A stretch of DNA of 64,000 nucleotides from Fistularia commersonii (lineage: Eukaryota; Chordata; Actinopteri; Syngnathiformes; Fistulariidae), in the NCBI GenBank assembly GCA_037954325.1, contig JBBMNZ010000013.1, positions 4,947,501-5,011,500 of the forward strand. The letters are read 5' to 3'. This document shows positions 50,950 through 63,503 of the stretch, piece by piece (position 1 is the stretch's first letter; each line of letters begins with the position of its first letter). Both the position numbers and the translations under genes were made by a program. Below the pieces are notes generated by a model. The model was not told the origin of the DNA and did no database searches. It worked only from the letters and a program-made list of their open reading frames with translations.

Positions 50950-51037
50950 TAAAAAGCTGAGGGACTTATCAAGTCAGATTTTATTTATATGGTGCCAAAT
51001 CACGGCGCAGTTGTTGGATGAGTCTTTCCACACAGAG
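50950..51037. repeat. older dispersed repeat, left part (split by hAT insertion)
   Basis: GTCAGATTTTATTTATATGG then TGCCAAATCAC matches the opening of a common fish repeat that I know with TATTTATATAGCGCCAAATCACAA at this point. It stops where the hAT element starts. The right part resumes after 51,754. Confidence 0.5.
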
Positions 51038-51746
51038 CAGGGGTCCCCAAACTTTTTCCTGCGAGGGCAAAATAGCTTTTCCCTTCTCTGACGGGGGCCA
51101 GTTTGTAACAAAAAGTGTGACGATCGCAGAGGTGTCGAAATGTAAACATTTATTGTTTTCCAGAAAACCACACATAACCAAAAATTAACTCTCTCTGGGA
51201 TCTTGACAGGAAAAAAAAAAGAATAGAAAAAAATAATAATGTTATTAATGAAATAAATAACACTATTTATGAAATAGATAATAACCAAATAACACTTTTC
51301 AAGTTTTTCACAGATAAAAACCAAGGAAGATTAATTTTCTTGTAGACACAACTCTTTCATATCAAATTCACTGTGAGAACCAGAAAGCGAGCAGGCTATG
51401 AAACCCAACTGATACCAACACCTACCAAGCTAAATCCACCTACCAGATTAAATACCCTGCATTCTGAATCTATTTTTCTCTTGATTAATCTTTTTGCCAT
51501 TATTCCGTGTTATTTGACAGGGTTGTGTCCAGGATTTTTTTTTTGTTTTTTGAGGGAGGGGTTTCAGTTAAGGCACATACTGCAGAAGGGTGGATTGGAA
51601 TGTTACGTTCTATGCATTTACAAGTCACGATGACGTGGCCAGAATTTAAAAAAAATCATAATGCATCTCTGATATTGTTCAGGGGGCCGACCAAAACGTG
51701 TAGGCGGGCCATATCCGGCCCCCGGGCCGTAGTTTGGGCGCCACTG
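51038..51746. mobile_element. hAT-type transposon nested in an older repeat (709 bp)
   Basis: The left end CAGGGGTCCCCAAACTTTTT pairs with the right end AGTTTGGGCGCCACTG, and next to it is GGGCCATATCCGGCCCCCGG, typical of this hAT group. The flanks ACACAGAG and ATGTAGAG match at 5 of 8 positions, and all differences are transitions, as expected of an aged 8-bp duplication. No transposase frame was recognised. Confidence 0.75.
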
Positions 51747-52240
51747 ATGTAGAGCCTTTTTGTACAACATTCTTTCAGTTCCCAAAACAATTTACAGAAA
51801 CACAACATCCACCCCCCCCATGAGTGAGCACTCGGCCACAAACTTCCTTTTCATGGGTAAAAAACTTGGAAAAATACAAGCGTAATTCAGGCGGCCTTCC
51901 GTCACAACCAATTGGAGTACTAAGAGAGAGAGAGAAAGCGCGAGAGGAGAAAAGAGATCAAAAGTGTGCAAGAGTGTGATAGAGATAGGGACGGTATGAG
52001 GGTTGGGCGGGACTAGCATAAAGAATTTCATGGTAATATCAACAGCTACAAGGTCCTGGTGACATAACACGATAACGGCTATAATATTCGTGTAAGAAAT
52101 AATGAAATAACGAAGGGCGCCTGGCAGGAAGGCTGCAGTCGATCAAGCCAGGGCCCCCGGGAACCTGGGAAATGAGAGAGCCCTGGGATTCGGGAGAAGA
52201 TATGAGGTTACTATCACGCTTTGTCAAACCCATCATGTTA
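51747..52240. repeat. older dispersed repeat, right part
   Basis: Text such as CATGAGTGAGCACTCGGCCA and a GA-rich stretch at 51,920-51,960, then GGGCCCCCGGGAACCTGGGA at about 52,151, resembles the middle and end of the same fish repeat interrupted at 51,037. The boundaries are approximate. Confidence 0.4.
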
Positions 52241-52971
52241 TTTCTTTATTGTGAGAATTGGAAGTTGAACCTCTGAAAGGCCAGTTCTGTCTAGAACAGA
52301 AGAGAATTTGTTACTAATGAGGTCAGTTGTGGTCATTTCCACTATTTGTTTTTTCATGGATCTTGGCTGACTTTAAAAGCAGAGTTCTACTTTTCACAAT
52401 TTCTGCAGCTCCTGTCCCTCAGCGGTCAGTTTTCGTCTCTATTTTTGTGTGATAAAGAAACATAATTCCTTGCATTCAGCGGCGCGTAGGCCAATCAGTA
52501 TTTCAAGGGATGGCCTGCAATGTGTGGAACGTTCTTTCAACTAATACTACATGATTAATTATATTAACAGCATGAATTATTCACACCTCTCTGCAACAAA
52601 ACTTGTAAAATGACAATGATAATGTCACATTCACTGAACAAATTATTACCCATGAGAGCCACAAGATGCTGAGCTGGAAAAACTGAAAGTAACCAAACAG
52701 AAAATGAGTGAGTCACACACATTAGTAACTCACCTTGAGAGAAAGAAGACTTATGAGGATGAATAAAAATGACAAAGGGGTGAAAGAAATAAAACTCCAC
52801 CCACTGAGTTTGTTTTGCACTTAGCGGTGTGGAAGAGTTTTCTCATTACTGTCACCACATGTAAAGGCACACATTTACATTATGGCCTTAAACTAGCCAA
52901 GATGTCCATGTTTTGAGCATTTAAAAGTCAAGAAAAAAATACCCATCCTATAATAGCTTATCAACTTTTGA
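52241..52971. other. intergenic, nothing recognised
   Basis: AT-rich unique-looking sequence with no recognised gene or element. Confidence 0.45.
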
Positions 52972-53046
52972 TCCTATTTTTTTTCCTAAACCTGAATAAG
53001 AAGGTGCGATTAATTCAGGTTTAGGAAAAGGAAAAAAAAAATAGGA
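52972..53046. repeat. inverted repeat around a 15-nt loop
   Basis: TTTCCTAAACCTGAAT on the left (ending 52,997) and ATTCAGGTTTAGGAAAA on the right (from 53,013) are complementary. The arms extend through T/A-rich runs to TCCTA (52,972) and TAGGA (53,046), with an extra block of a few bases on the right side. Confidence 0.8.
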
Positions 53047-53319
53047 CTGAAATACGCCCCTGACATTATTCTCTAAGTACACAGAGCTCAATAATGGAAT
53101 GACAATATTTTTTGTATTTTTGTACGAGCTAAATGGCCAACATCAACCTTGACCAATTTCTTTTTATTTGAAATTATAAACGGTTCCTTTTTTTTAAATT
53201 CTATGTAAAGATAGTAATTAACCTTTCGACTGATTTGGAAAACTAAACGAGTCAGGTTGGGCTCCCTGCATATCATAAAAACCTATCTTTAACCTAAAAA
53301 ACAAACAAAAAAAACAAAC

Positions 53320-53656
53320 AAAACTGTGCAATATTTCACTTCACTGTGCAATATTCAGAAACTGTGCAATATTTCATCTCATCTCATAACAGCTACACTA
53401 CAATTTTCCCTTCTATCATACTATCGTGCACTCCTTACCTCACTTGTTACGAAGACACTTATAGTTTTATCACTGTTTACTAAGACACTTTATAGTTTCA
53501 CTGAGACACTTTATAGTTTATAGTTTATTTTTATTTCTAATTCTGCCTTTTCTTTTATTATTTATTACTGTTATATTTTCTGTAACTCTGGCACAGCAAT
53601 TTCCTTCGGGATTAATAAAGTTGTTCTTATTCTTATTCTTATTCTTATTCTTATTT
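53320..53656 (+). mobile_element. LINE 3' end with short CTTATT tail (copy 1)
   Basis: It starts with three spaced ACTGTGCAATATT units (53,323-53,375) and passes through AT-rich 3' UTR-like sequence to AACTCTGGCACAGCAATTTC, CTTCGGGATTAATAAAG and five CTTATT units (53,626-53,655). The TTCC-TTCGG-GATTAATAAAG end with a tandem tail is the form of a LINE 3' terminus. No coding part remains, so this is a 5'-truncated insertion. Confidence 0.7.
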
Positions 53657-54423
53657 CAAGGAGTTAATTTTACATCGGAAGTTTTTAACTCGCATCCATT
53701 CGTGCTGAGCACAGCTTTATAGATACACGTACATCAACCAGGTAAAACTGATAAAAAGGGACAGCAATCAGTCATTCATCTTCTTCTCTTTGATTGCAGC
53801 GAGCAGATATTGATGGCCGTACACAGCAGCAAACACCTCTCCGTCACCTTTTCTGTCATCCTCGCAGCTTGGCGACAGCATCAAGCTGAACGTTCTTGTA
53901 AGGCATAACTTTGTACGGCCGTTAAGATTCTCTTCTCTGCGGCTCACGTTTACAAAAATGAACGCAAATCATTTCGATTTGTGCACGATTTTACCTCGGT
54001 TGTCAAAGACAATTGACACAAACAGAGAAAGTGATCACAGGAAAGCTGTTATCGGCCCAGTTTTATATTCTTTCTTAAGAGCGCCTCGCTAAGTAATGTT
54101 CTTTTTCAAACCTAACACGCTGACTCTGGCGTACTGATACCAACATAATGTTTCAGTTATCACTTCAGCGGACGCTGCGATTGCTGTAATGCTGCAGAAA
54201 GAAACCACAAAGGGCCTCTTGCAAGAACATAATTGAGATGAGCATGTCAGTCACGAATTAACATTAGAAATAATGAAACAATACGTTAGATTGAAAGTTA
54301 GATCGTCATATAACAAGGTGTTGACTATGTACTACAGTCATCAGAAGAGCATTTCCTCGGCTGAGAAGAATTATCTAGCGGGGTTAGAGGCCTACGGCTT
54401 ATTTTTGAGGTGTGGGGGGGATT
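53657..54423. other. intergenic, nothing recognised
   Basis: The sequence near 53,770-53,900 begins with an acceptor-like TTCTTCTCTTTGATTGCAG, but the following frame closes after about 30 codons and matches nothing known to me. Confidence 0.4.
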
Positions 54424-54645
54424 CCAAATTCTTTATTAAGCCCTTGTGGGAAATTATTCTCTGCATTTTTGCTCATCGTGGATGATCCATGAGCAGTTGG
54501 TGGCCTCCGTAGTGTCTCCCAGGGAGCAGTTAGGGGATCGGCGTCTCGCTCAACATGCACTCTCGACAAGCTGGGAGGAGCTCGGGAATCGAACCGGGAA
54601 CTTTTGTTTCCAAGGTGACGGCTCCTCGGCCACGACGCCCCTCCG
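54424..54645 (-). mobile_element. tRNA-derived SINE, minus strand
   Basis: On the minus strand an A-box-like TGGCCGAGGAG (54,632-54,622) is followed 26 nt later by a B box GGTTCGATTCCC (54,595-54,584), giving a Ser-tRNA-like head. The body reads CCCCTAACTGCTCCCTGGGA, then AATGCAGAGAATAATTTCCC, a fish SINE pattern, and it ends TTTCCCACAAGGGCTTAATAAAGAA. That end resembles the LINE tails at 53.6 and 56.4 kb, as expected if the SINE used a related LINE for transposition. It is diverged and so old. Confidence 0.75.
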
Positions 54646-56249
54646 CGTTAATTATAGAGACGAGAATTCAGCTGAGAAACACCTCCTGAAATCTCAGACG
54701 ATGTGATTTCTTTTTCCTTTCAATTTCCCCTCTCAAAATCCTTACATTTTGAGTCCATTTTGAGTGTTGTCTGGAGCTTGAAGGAGGCACGATGTGCGGA
54801 TGTTTCTGCTTCGTATCTCGCTTTGCATTAAAAAAAGTAAATGCTTATGGAACAAAAGTTGAACTAACACTTTCTAACAGATTAATAATCTAGGTTGTGA
54901 AAACTCTATCGGTTGAACAGCAAACGAAAAAAATGTCAAGACATCTGTGTTGCCAATCCTCTCTGCAAAAGTTGAATTATCTTAATTTAAACAGAAAGAA
55001 TACTTTGTGTTTCACATGCGTGTCAAATGTCCTTTTTCTTGTCATCTTTTTAATGCACCATTTGCAGTGTTGGTATAACCAACGTGGCTTTCCGTCTTCA
55101 CGGCACCTGCTCAAAGGACTTTTAGGCATTGCAGAAATTTAATATAGGGTCCTCCCTAATTTGAAGAGAAAAGGTTTTGATTGATTGATTGCATTATTTC
55201 GTATTTTTTATCTCTTAAAGGCTGAAATCACATTTTTATCGGGGACCCAAGGTGCCCCGCTGTCATATGGAAAACCAACAAATTTAATTTTTGAAGGCAT
55301 TTTGTGTAAAAACTGTAAAACCTTCAACTGAGAAGAGATGCATACTTATTACATCATTTTTTTCACATTTATTTAGAGATCATTGAAGGCCTTATTTTTA
55401 TGGAGATCATTATCTTGTCACTTTGTTCCGGGGGTGGTGACAGTGAGTCACGGTCGGAAAGGATCATCGGCTTCTCAGGAAAATAGTGTTTCGCTGTAGC
55501 TTTTGCACCTAAAGTCAACACGTATATTGAGCTCACAGTGAATGGGTTCTTCCATTGACTCAGTTTAAGTGATGCACAAAACACAAACAAACGTACAATA
55601 CCAAGATCTGTTTAGCATCATCTTAAATAAACAGATCTGGATGCCCGTATAGTTTTGTCTTTGACCCGTGCTTCACCTTTACACAAAGTTGCATGAAGTT
55701 TTCAAGTAATCCTGTTGACAGACAGACAAACACATCAACAGACACGGTTGAAAACATAACCTCCCTGGTGAAGGTAATTGCCTTTCCTAAATGGAAGTGA
55801 GGGAGTGCTGCTTCCTCTTGGTGAAAAAATCCCCGCCAGTCGTGTTTCAGCACAGCTTGTGCGGATCTTATTTAGAGGAACTCTGACTAGCAGGGCCGAA
55901 CCCAGAAGTAGCTTAGCGATAAGAGCGATGGGAATAGGTTTATTGTAAAGGTCACTGTATTGTAGGCCGATGAAGAGATAAATTGGAAGGCCATTTGAAG
56001 CTTGAAAGTGGAGCTAAAGAAACAAAAGACCCTAACAATGTCTCTCAAGTTTTTGAAGTAATGTCTTTTTTTGATAAATTGCATTCTGAAAAAGTGTGAC
56101 TTTTAAGATCACCCTGAGAAAGTGAGAGTTTACCTGTAAATATACTGTGAGGTCATTATATGTCTATTAATATTAAGCTGTATTATTTGTTCATTCTTAA
56201 ACCAAAACAAAAAACATTTCCATCTTGTGACCCCAAACCTCCCTTTCTC
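54646..56249. other. intergenic, nothing recognised
   Basis: AT-rich sequence with a short (GATT)n at about 55,178-55,190. No gene was recognised. Confidence 0.45.
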
Positions 56250-56637
56250 AACAAGTCCATACTTGTTGTCCCCCAGGACTAAATGTCAGTATTTTGTCCA
56301 TCATTATGTCCATCATCTTTGTACTTTTTAAGACCTTAAAACGCTTTATAGCCTTGACTTTGACACATTATATTCTTATTTGTATTTCTTATTCTCCCTC
56401 CGTCCTACTATTACCTATTATTGTTATGTTTTACTTGAAACTCTGGCACAACAATTTCCTTCGGGATAAATAAAGTTGTTCTTATTCTTATTCTTATTCT
56501 TATTCTTATTCTTATTCTTATTCTTATTCTTATTCTTATTCTTATTCTTATTCTTATTCTTATTCTTATTCTTATTCTTATTCTTATTCTTATTCTTATT
56601 CTTATTCTTATTCTTATTCTTATTCTTATTCTTATTA
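56250..56637 (+). mobile_element. LINE 3' end with 26 CTTATT units (copy 2)
   Basis: GTTATGTTTTACTTGAAACT, then CTGGCACAACAATTTCCTTC, then GGGATAAATAAAGTTGTT are followed by 26 perfect CTTATT units (56,481-56,636). The pre-tail part is close to copy 3 and less close to copy 1. The left boundary is approximate. The long arginine/isoleucine frame on the other strand is a product of the hexamer. Confidence 0.75.
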
Positions 56638-58836
56638 ACAGCAACCTTTTTTTAGATATTGAAATGATGTGTGGTTTACATTTATTGAGATGTTATGTGA
56701 TGGATGTGCAAATTGGAAATATTTCTTCATCAAATCTAATATATTCATCATGACACATATTTGTCAATAGAGCTGACATACTGTCTCTTTATACTGCTAT
56801 GCCTAACACCCATATTGAAAGCAAAAGGGATTAGAATTCAACATTTTGCGTTAACTGTTGGTTGACTGATGGCATTATTTCATTAATGATTTTGCATTAA
56901 CTTTGCATTGTGCTGACACCAGAGATGGAGTAGCTAAGCTGTGAATTAAGCCCCAAATCCTTTCGATTGCCCATGGCTGGCAGTCTGCTCATCACTATAA
57001 CTTATTCACCAGAAATAAAAAAGGAAGTCGTGATGTGGTAGCAAACCTCTACATGCACTATATCCTCCAAGTCCTTCCTACCTGTTATAATCCTATATAA
57101 CGGAATTGTGGAATGTCACCTTGTGCGAGAAGGGGCTGATATTTCTCAGTGAGCAGGGGGAAAAAGAAGCCATTTCGCACAAGTGCAGATCACATTTAAT
57201 TAGATGAGAGGATTTAAATTGCCATGCATCAAACACTTTGGATGACCAAAACGAATAGAACTTGGGCCACAGGCCAGATTCCATGAGCTCTTCCATAACC
57301 CATCAAATCCTTTGAGCTACAGGGGGTCAATAAGTCAGAACACAAGCCGCTTTAATTAACAATGACCATAGCAGGGGAAGGCTTAGAATTTCAATGTTTG
57401 TTGCTAGGATTACCTTCAAATTTTGAAGGAACTGCTTATAATGTTCATTTTATTGATTGGCGTTGTTTGGATTTGAATTTTGCTTTTTTGAAAGACTGGA
57501 GCATGCACGAGTGTTTGAGAGTTTGAGATATCCCAAAATAAAGTGAGTTTGATCATTCTACATCTGTAATGAGTCAGGTCTCACTGCGGATAGGTCATTC
57601 TTTAATATGTGTTAACCTTTCAGAGTATATGAACATTTTCACCATTCAACTCCAATCTATTGTGGAAGAGTTTCTCAGTTTCATTATGGTTCACAGAGAT
57701 ATCGCTGACAGCCGCTCTGCTGTCAGAGTCCATTAAAACACATCTTTATGAGGACTGGACTATATAGTCATGTGGCTATGACTTGAAAAAAAAAAAGAAG
57801 AAAAAAAAACTTGTAAAGATGAATTTGAATTGTACAACATGCACTGCCTTTTGAATTTATTGTGGAATTTATTAGTTCCACCATATTCCCAACATAATGC
57901 ATCTTAAATTCACATCTTTATATTTTTCTTGTTCATGTTCCGCCTTTTTGTTTTCTGAGTTGATTTTGCTGCTCTTTCTGCTTTGTAATCTTCATTTGAG
58001 GGGGAACGAACGGTCATGCTGAGCATAAAGTCAGTGATTCCACTTATTTAACCCGCCGAAAATGGATCTTGTTGAGCTGGTCGGACTCAAGGTAACAGCA
58101 GCTTTATTTCCCAACAGCAATAATGACAAAAAAATAATTCATTTTCATTTATTAATTCATTATAATTATTTTTGTATTGCCAATTATGTCTAAATTTTTC
58201 CAAAGATTTTGTGGAAATATCAAAAAAGTAAAAGCTTAATACCATAAAGTAAAACAAAAAAAAAAAAAAAGAAATGTATTTGCATTGTAAATATCTGTGA
58301 AATTTAGTGAAATTAATGCGCCCTTGTAATGCTTGAGGTCATGTGACCTCATCAGAGCAATACAATTGTAAATCATATTTTTTGTGTTTTGCACATTAAT
58401 ACATTTATTCAAGATGGTTATTGTCCTTATTTTTTGATCAAAGATAGCATATATCACAAAGCAGACAGGGGTTTGGCAAACCCTGGGTTTTGCAGCAGGA
58501 GATTGCTTTTCGAGTACAGTGGGAAGTTTATTTATAACAGTGTTTCACTGCATTGTATTACCTAAATTCTGGCAATGTGTGAAGAGGGACAAGTTCTCAT
58601 GTTGCATTGCATTGTTTTTTACAGGATATTGCCACCATTTCATTATTCACCTCTTATAAACCATTTTATTGCTTTTTGAACAAGTCAATCCTACGTCATA
58701 TATTGTAGTTTTGATTTAAAAAAAAGACCAAAACAACAACCAACAATCAAACAAAAAAAAACAGCATCTTTTTATTTATTAGATGTGCCTTGAGAAAAAA
58801 AACAAACCTACAACAACTCTGTAATATTTTTCGCAG
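56638..58836. other. intergenic; CNE-like stretch at 57,090-57,380
   Basis: No gene was recognised. The 57,090-57,380 stretch is complex and repeat-free, with CACATTTAATTAGATGAGAG, ACACTTTGGATG and CTTTAATTAACAATGACC (homeodomain, TCF/LEF-like and SOX-like cores). It is a candidate regulatory element on appearance only. Confidence 0.3.
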
Positions 58837-58899
58837 TATTATTATTATTATTATTATTATTGTTGTTGTTGTTATTATTACTATTATTATTATTATTAC
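58837..58899. repeat. ATT/GTT trinucleotide microsatellite
   Basis: ATT units, then four GTT-type units, then ATT units with one ACT interruption. Confidence 0.9.
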
Positions 58900-61800
58900 G
58901 ATCACCATCATGAACACCCATTTTAGATGACTTAAGGAATGTTTTTTTTTTATTTCCCTGCTTGAGTTTATTTTAAAGTTTCATGAAAGAAAAAAAAAAT
59001 ATCCTGTGTGGCAAATCTTGTGATTGTTAAATCTTTCAGTTACTTGGTAAATAAGCATTTCAAATATCATGTAGGAAAAGTTATAAGCCTTGTTTTGATA
59101 CCTTTTCTGTTTACTAGCCTAATTTTATATAAATCCTAAATTATATAAATCATTACAAAAACATGAACAACAAAATCATGGATGGGAAAAAAAATGAAAT
59201 GCATCCCTGTTTAACCCAAGCTTATTTTTAAATACCTTTCACAGTCACGTAGATCATTATGGCCTTTCAAGTACTCCAGTTATGCATCTTTATTGTGTAT
59301 ATATGCTTTATGCACAAACCACTTCAGCAGTCACATGGACATGGATGGAGCTTAAACTGACAGTGATGCTTTGATAGCAGTTGAGACCTCTGTTTTTACT
59401 GCACAATAACAACCAGAAATAACTATCTCATTAGTGATGCATTTAGCTTTGCGCACCAGTGGCCAAAGTTGCATTCTCTATTGAAATATAGTCTACTCGC
59501 CTTGAAATCCATTATGCATGTATTGGCGCAAGTGGTAATAAATAACAATAATAAGAAGAATACAATGAAGTAAAAACACTAATTCTCCTCGTGTACACAA
59601 GATCAAGTCCCGAATGAACTGATTGTTACAATGACTGAATATCTCAGCCTACATCCAGGTGTCCCTTGAAGCACCGGTGTTGACCATCAGTACCGGAGCA
59701 AGACAGGCTTTCCTGTGGGGCCCAGATGAGTAAAGAGCTGTCATGCTATGAACCCCCAAGCGCTAATAGACCCCCTTGCATCTACTATCTCCCAGTCTGC
59801 ATGTTGTTTGCTGAGTTCTCCAAAGCTTGAGCGAAAGAACCCTGTTGCTGCATCAATCTCCATCTCCTTTCTACCTCATAGATCAAAACAGGGGCCGGGA
59901 TCAAAACTCAGATGGGTGGAGGGGGAATGAAGGATAATATCCAGGAATCAGAAATAGCATTTTAATAGTAGTCGTAGTACTGCTTTGGCCCTATGTGATG
60001 CGCTGTGATGTTACAAAAAATATCAAAATTTTGAATATATATGAAATACATTTTTATATGTTTGCTTAGCTCCATTAATGAGGATAACTACAGTTTTTAC
60101 GCACTTTGAGATGGGAAGTCCGACACCAAAATTTCCAGGGTTGAGAGCAGTAATGTTTCAGTCTCTCTATCTAATAGATTGAGACAATTAACTTGAGGAA
60201 AAGAGGCGAATGTTTGTCAATGCATTGTTATTTTGAATATCTATATACATTTTTGATGATCTAAAAATATGTCAAAATAACTTGGTTTTATTTCTTCTTG
60301 GTTTTCCCACTCACCATTTCCTATACCACATGTTTTTGTGGCACACTACTTAGTCTCTATTTAAATTTCCTTTTTGTTTTTTTGATAAAAATTATTTTTA
60401 TTATTTTCTTTCTTACCTCCTCATATCTTTCTCTCACTTATTTTTTTTCCTTTTTTTTAACTGAGGGTTTTGCTTCCTTTCCCAAATCCACACTAAGATT
60501 CAAGATTCATCTCTGTGAGACAGAAAGCAGAATAAACATTATTTTACTGTTGAGGTAATCTATGACCACATTACCCCTTTTTCATATTCCAAATGAGTCT
60601 GTTTTGTTTCTGTTAAAGTTTTTTTTTATATATATATATTGTGTGTGACTTGAGAGTGAAGTAGGGGGGGAAGCTTCTGACTTTGGCTCTTTCCAGCTTT
60701 GTTGCTTGATTGGTGATCTGTGTCAGGCTTACTTTAACACCCCACTACAGATTTTAAAAGAGCGGAAAAGAAAGAGGCAAGCCTTTGCATTAAATTGCTC
60801 TTAGCTATTACCCTAGCTCCTCTACTAAAATGATTTAATGTAATTAATGTTCGGTGACATTGGTCTTCAGCGATGGAAAAATGGATGACTTGTGAGTCTT
60901 AAAGGGGATGCAAGGCACTCAGGTGACAGACTACCGGCTAGAGGTCAGCAGGGCGGATTAAGGGACATTGACATCTGACTGTTGTCATCATTCAGTGGCG
61001 GAGCAATCCAGAGGCAGAGATTGTAACAAGGAGACAGAGATAAAGAAAAAAAAGCACATGAAGGGGGAAAAAAGATCATACCCAATTGTAAAGATCTCAA
61101 AATTTTACAGACACACATGAAACATACACTCGGGGTTAACGTTTACGTCCATACTTTTAGTGATCGGAAGTGATTTTTGTCCCCGTAAGCGGTGGAAGTA
61201 GTATTTGTCACAGTTTTGGGGATGTGGACTATTGGGTGATGTGGTAATAAGGCTGCACATAAAGAGCAGTGATACGGGACCAAATCTAATAAGGTTGACT
61301 TGAATAATGGCACATTTATTTTTACCTTATATAAAATACGTTCAAATAAGAGGTAAGAATAATACTTCATATCATTACTGTTTATTAAACATTTCAAATT
61401 GGATGTTCCAAGTCTGATCCGCGTCTAACCCAAACATCATTTCTAAATAACTAGTTCAGAAAGTAACAAAGCATAATCCAGTCCATCCAGGTACTCCTTT
61501 AATTTTTCATTTCTGTTAATTGTTGAGATTTGATTGGTGTTTTTTCTTTTTTGGTTTCCTCATCACTCCTGCTAATCTTCTTTGGTTTGATACAATTGCA
61601 TTTCATATTGTTTTTTATTTTTTATTTTTTTGTCTAACCACAAGATCAACACAAGCTGAACACATTGATTAAACTTTTTAATACTTTATGTAACGTTTGC
61701 ATTTTTACTCTTGATGTGAAATGCGCTGCTTAAATCTTCTTGAGAGCAGGTAAATTAATCAGTTGATTTTCTGTTAAGCATAAACCGTTATCAGTTATTC

Positions 61801-63503
61801 TTGTTTCTCTCTCATGTACCTACACCCAGATTCATGTAAAGCAAGAGTCATTGTAATCTATTAAACATGTCATTAATGTTCTATGTTTATATATATATTC
61901 TTCAATAGACAATTATTCTAATCTTACAGACAAAGACATTAAAACTGTTCCTTTGACTGGTGTGGCAGTTGCTTTACCACTGTGATTGCTGTTGAATCTA
62001 TTTTAAAGTTTTAATTTGATTCATTGACCCTTTACAGAGTACATCAGTACATTATGACAAATTCTGAATATCATGAATGTCATCAAAACTCTACCACACT
62101 GAGATGGACAAACGCAAGCGCACACACAAACACAGTGACAGTGGGAGACGTAAAGGGTAAAAAGTTTCCATGGCAACAAAGAGAAAGACTTTGATACCTC
62201 AAGGCAGGGTATGATGAAGACAGAGAAAGACTGCATGGATTTGTATCTCAGCCCTACACTGTGTGAAAAGGGATTTACTTTTTAGCCATTGGAATACATG
62301 TCCTCCAGAAGGAAACTTTTAGATATACTGATCAGAAACCCACTAGGACTATTTTATTTTGGGGGGAAAACAAGGGAAAAAAAAAGAGAAATCAAATTAT
62401 GTGTCTCCCAAAAATTGGGATTATAAATTCAAGCAATTTTACATTATACCATGTAAATTTGGACACCCTGATCGTCAATTCCTTTTGAAAAAAAGATAAG
62501 AGCTCAGACATTGTAATGATTGAATAATCAACATTTCACTCACAACACATGACCAACCTAAGGATGTAACCAAGGAAATTTAAAGTCTCCCCAACTTAGA
62601 CAGATAGCTTGCTACCCAAAGGGCGATTTGACATCCGTTTGAATACTAGTACAGTATGTAAGATATAATTGGCAGGGACATATGGTAAGGCACAAATAGT
62701 GGTACAGTTTATATGGGTTTCAGTCTCGAGTAACAGGTTTAAAAGTCCCCAGCTATTTAGGATATTCATGCTTCAATATATTTTAATAACTGGTGCCTTA
62801 AGCGCTTTTTAACACAGTCAGAGATAATATTCTTACAGTGTTGTCATTCTCGTTTCGTACCTGTAGGCTCATGCAAGCTCTTTACTCGAGCTTTTGCATT
62901 TAAGAAATGATTTTTTTTTATCCTTTAGAAGAAGCATTTCTGCTGTTTTGTATGCATGTGAAGGAAAAATGTATTAGGATAAGGTCACAGTCTGTACTTT
63001 AAGTCATGATTTCACATTATAGATGAATATGATATTACAATATTACATTTGGAAAGCTGCAGAAGACCACAGTTGTGGGGAAAAAGGGTAATGAGGATTT
63101 TGCTTGTATTACTTTATTGCATGTATAAGTTATTTTTTTGTTTCTTTCTATTGAACCTGCATTTTAAAAGTGCAGGTTTAGAATATGTACCACAATGGAA
63201 AAATACCGCAGTATTTTAAACAAGGCTTACATAAATTGTGGTTGACGTTTCATTTCATGTCAAATGTTGCATTTTGTGTTAAAAGGTATTTGTGTTTTCG
63301 GTTACCTTTTTACAATGGTAGAATGCAATTACAAAATTATTAATAATTTTTCCATTCAGAATATTTTGCAGCTCATTTGAACTTCAATCAGATCAGCATG
63401 AATTCTTCACAGTGGAGGAAGACTTAAAAATTCACTCTAAATACATTCCTATTGAGATTCAACAGCATCATAAGAAGGAACAGGAATAATGAGATGAGAT
63501 GAT
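58900..63503. other. intergenic, nothing recognised
   Basis: About 4.6 kb of AT-rich sequence with short homopolymers and a small TA run at 60,628-60,639. No gene, RNA or mobile element was recognised. The 60-codon frame at 59,748-59,930 has no known domain. Confidence 0.45.

Noticed and set aside
50974..51324. Minus-strand open frame of 116 codons
   Set aside because: It spans the older repeat boundary and the hAT element, with no transposase motifs.
53760..53900. Acceptor-like TTGATTGCAG followed by an open stretch
   Set aside because: The frame closes after about 30 codons, with no donor in phase and no recognisable protein.
54584..54632. Possible tRNA gene on the minus strand
   Set aside because: A-box and B-box-like motifs are present, but no acceptor stem or anticodon arm can be formed, and a SINE body and tail follow.
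56481..56636. Regular array that might be taken for a CRISPR
   Set aside because: Six-base units without spacers in vertebrate DNA. It is a LINE tail microsatellite.
56411..56644. Open frame of alternating Arg-Ile on the minus strand
   Set aside because: It is only the translation of the CTTATT hexamer array.
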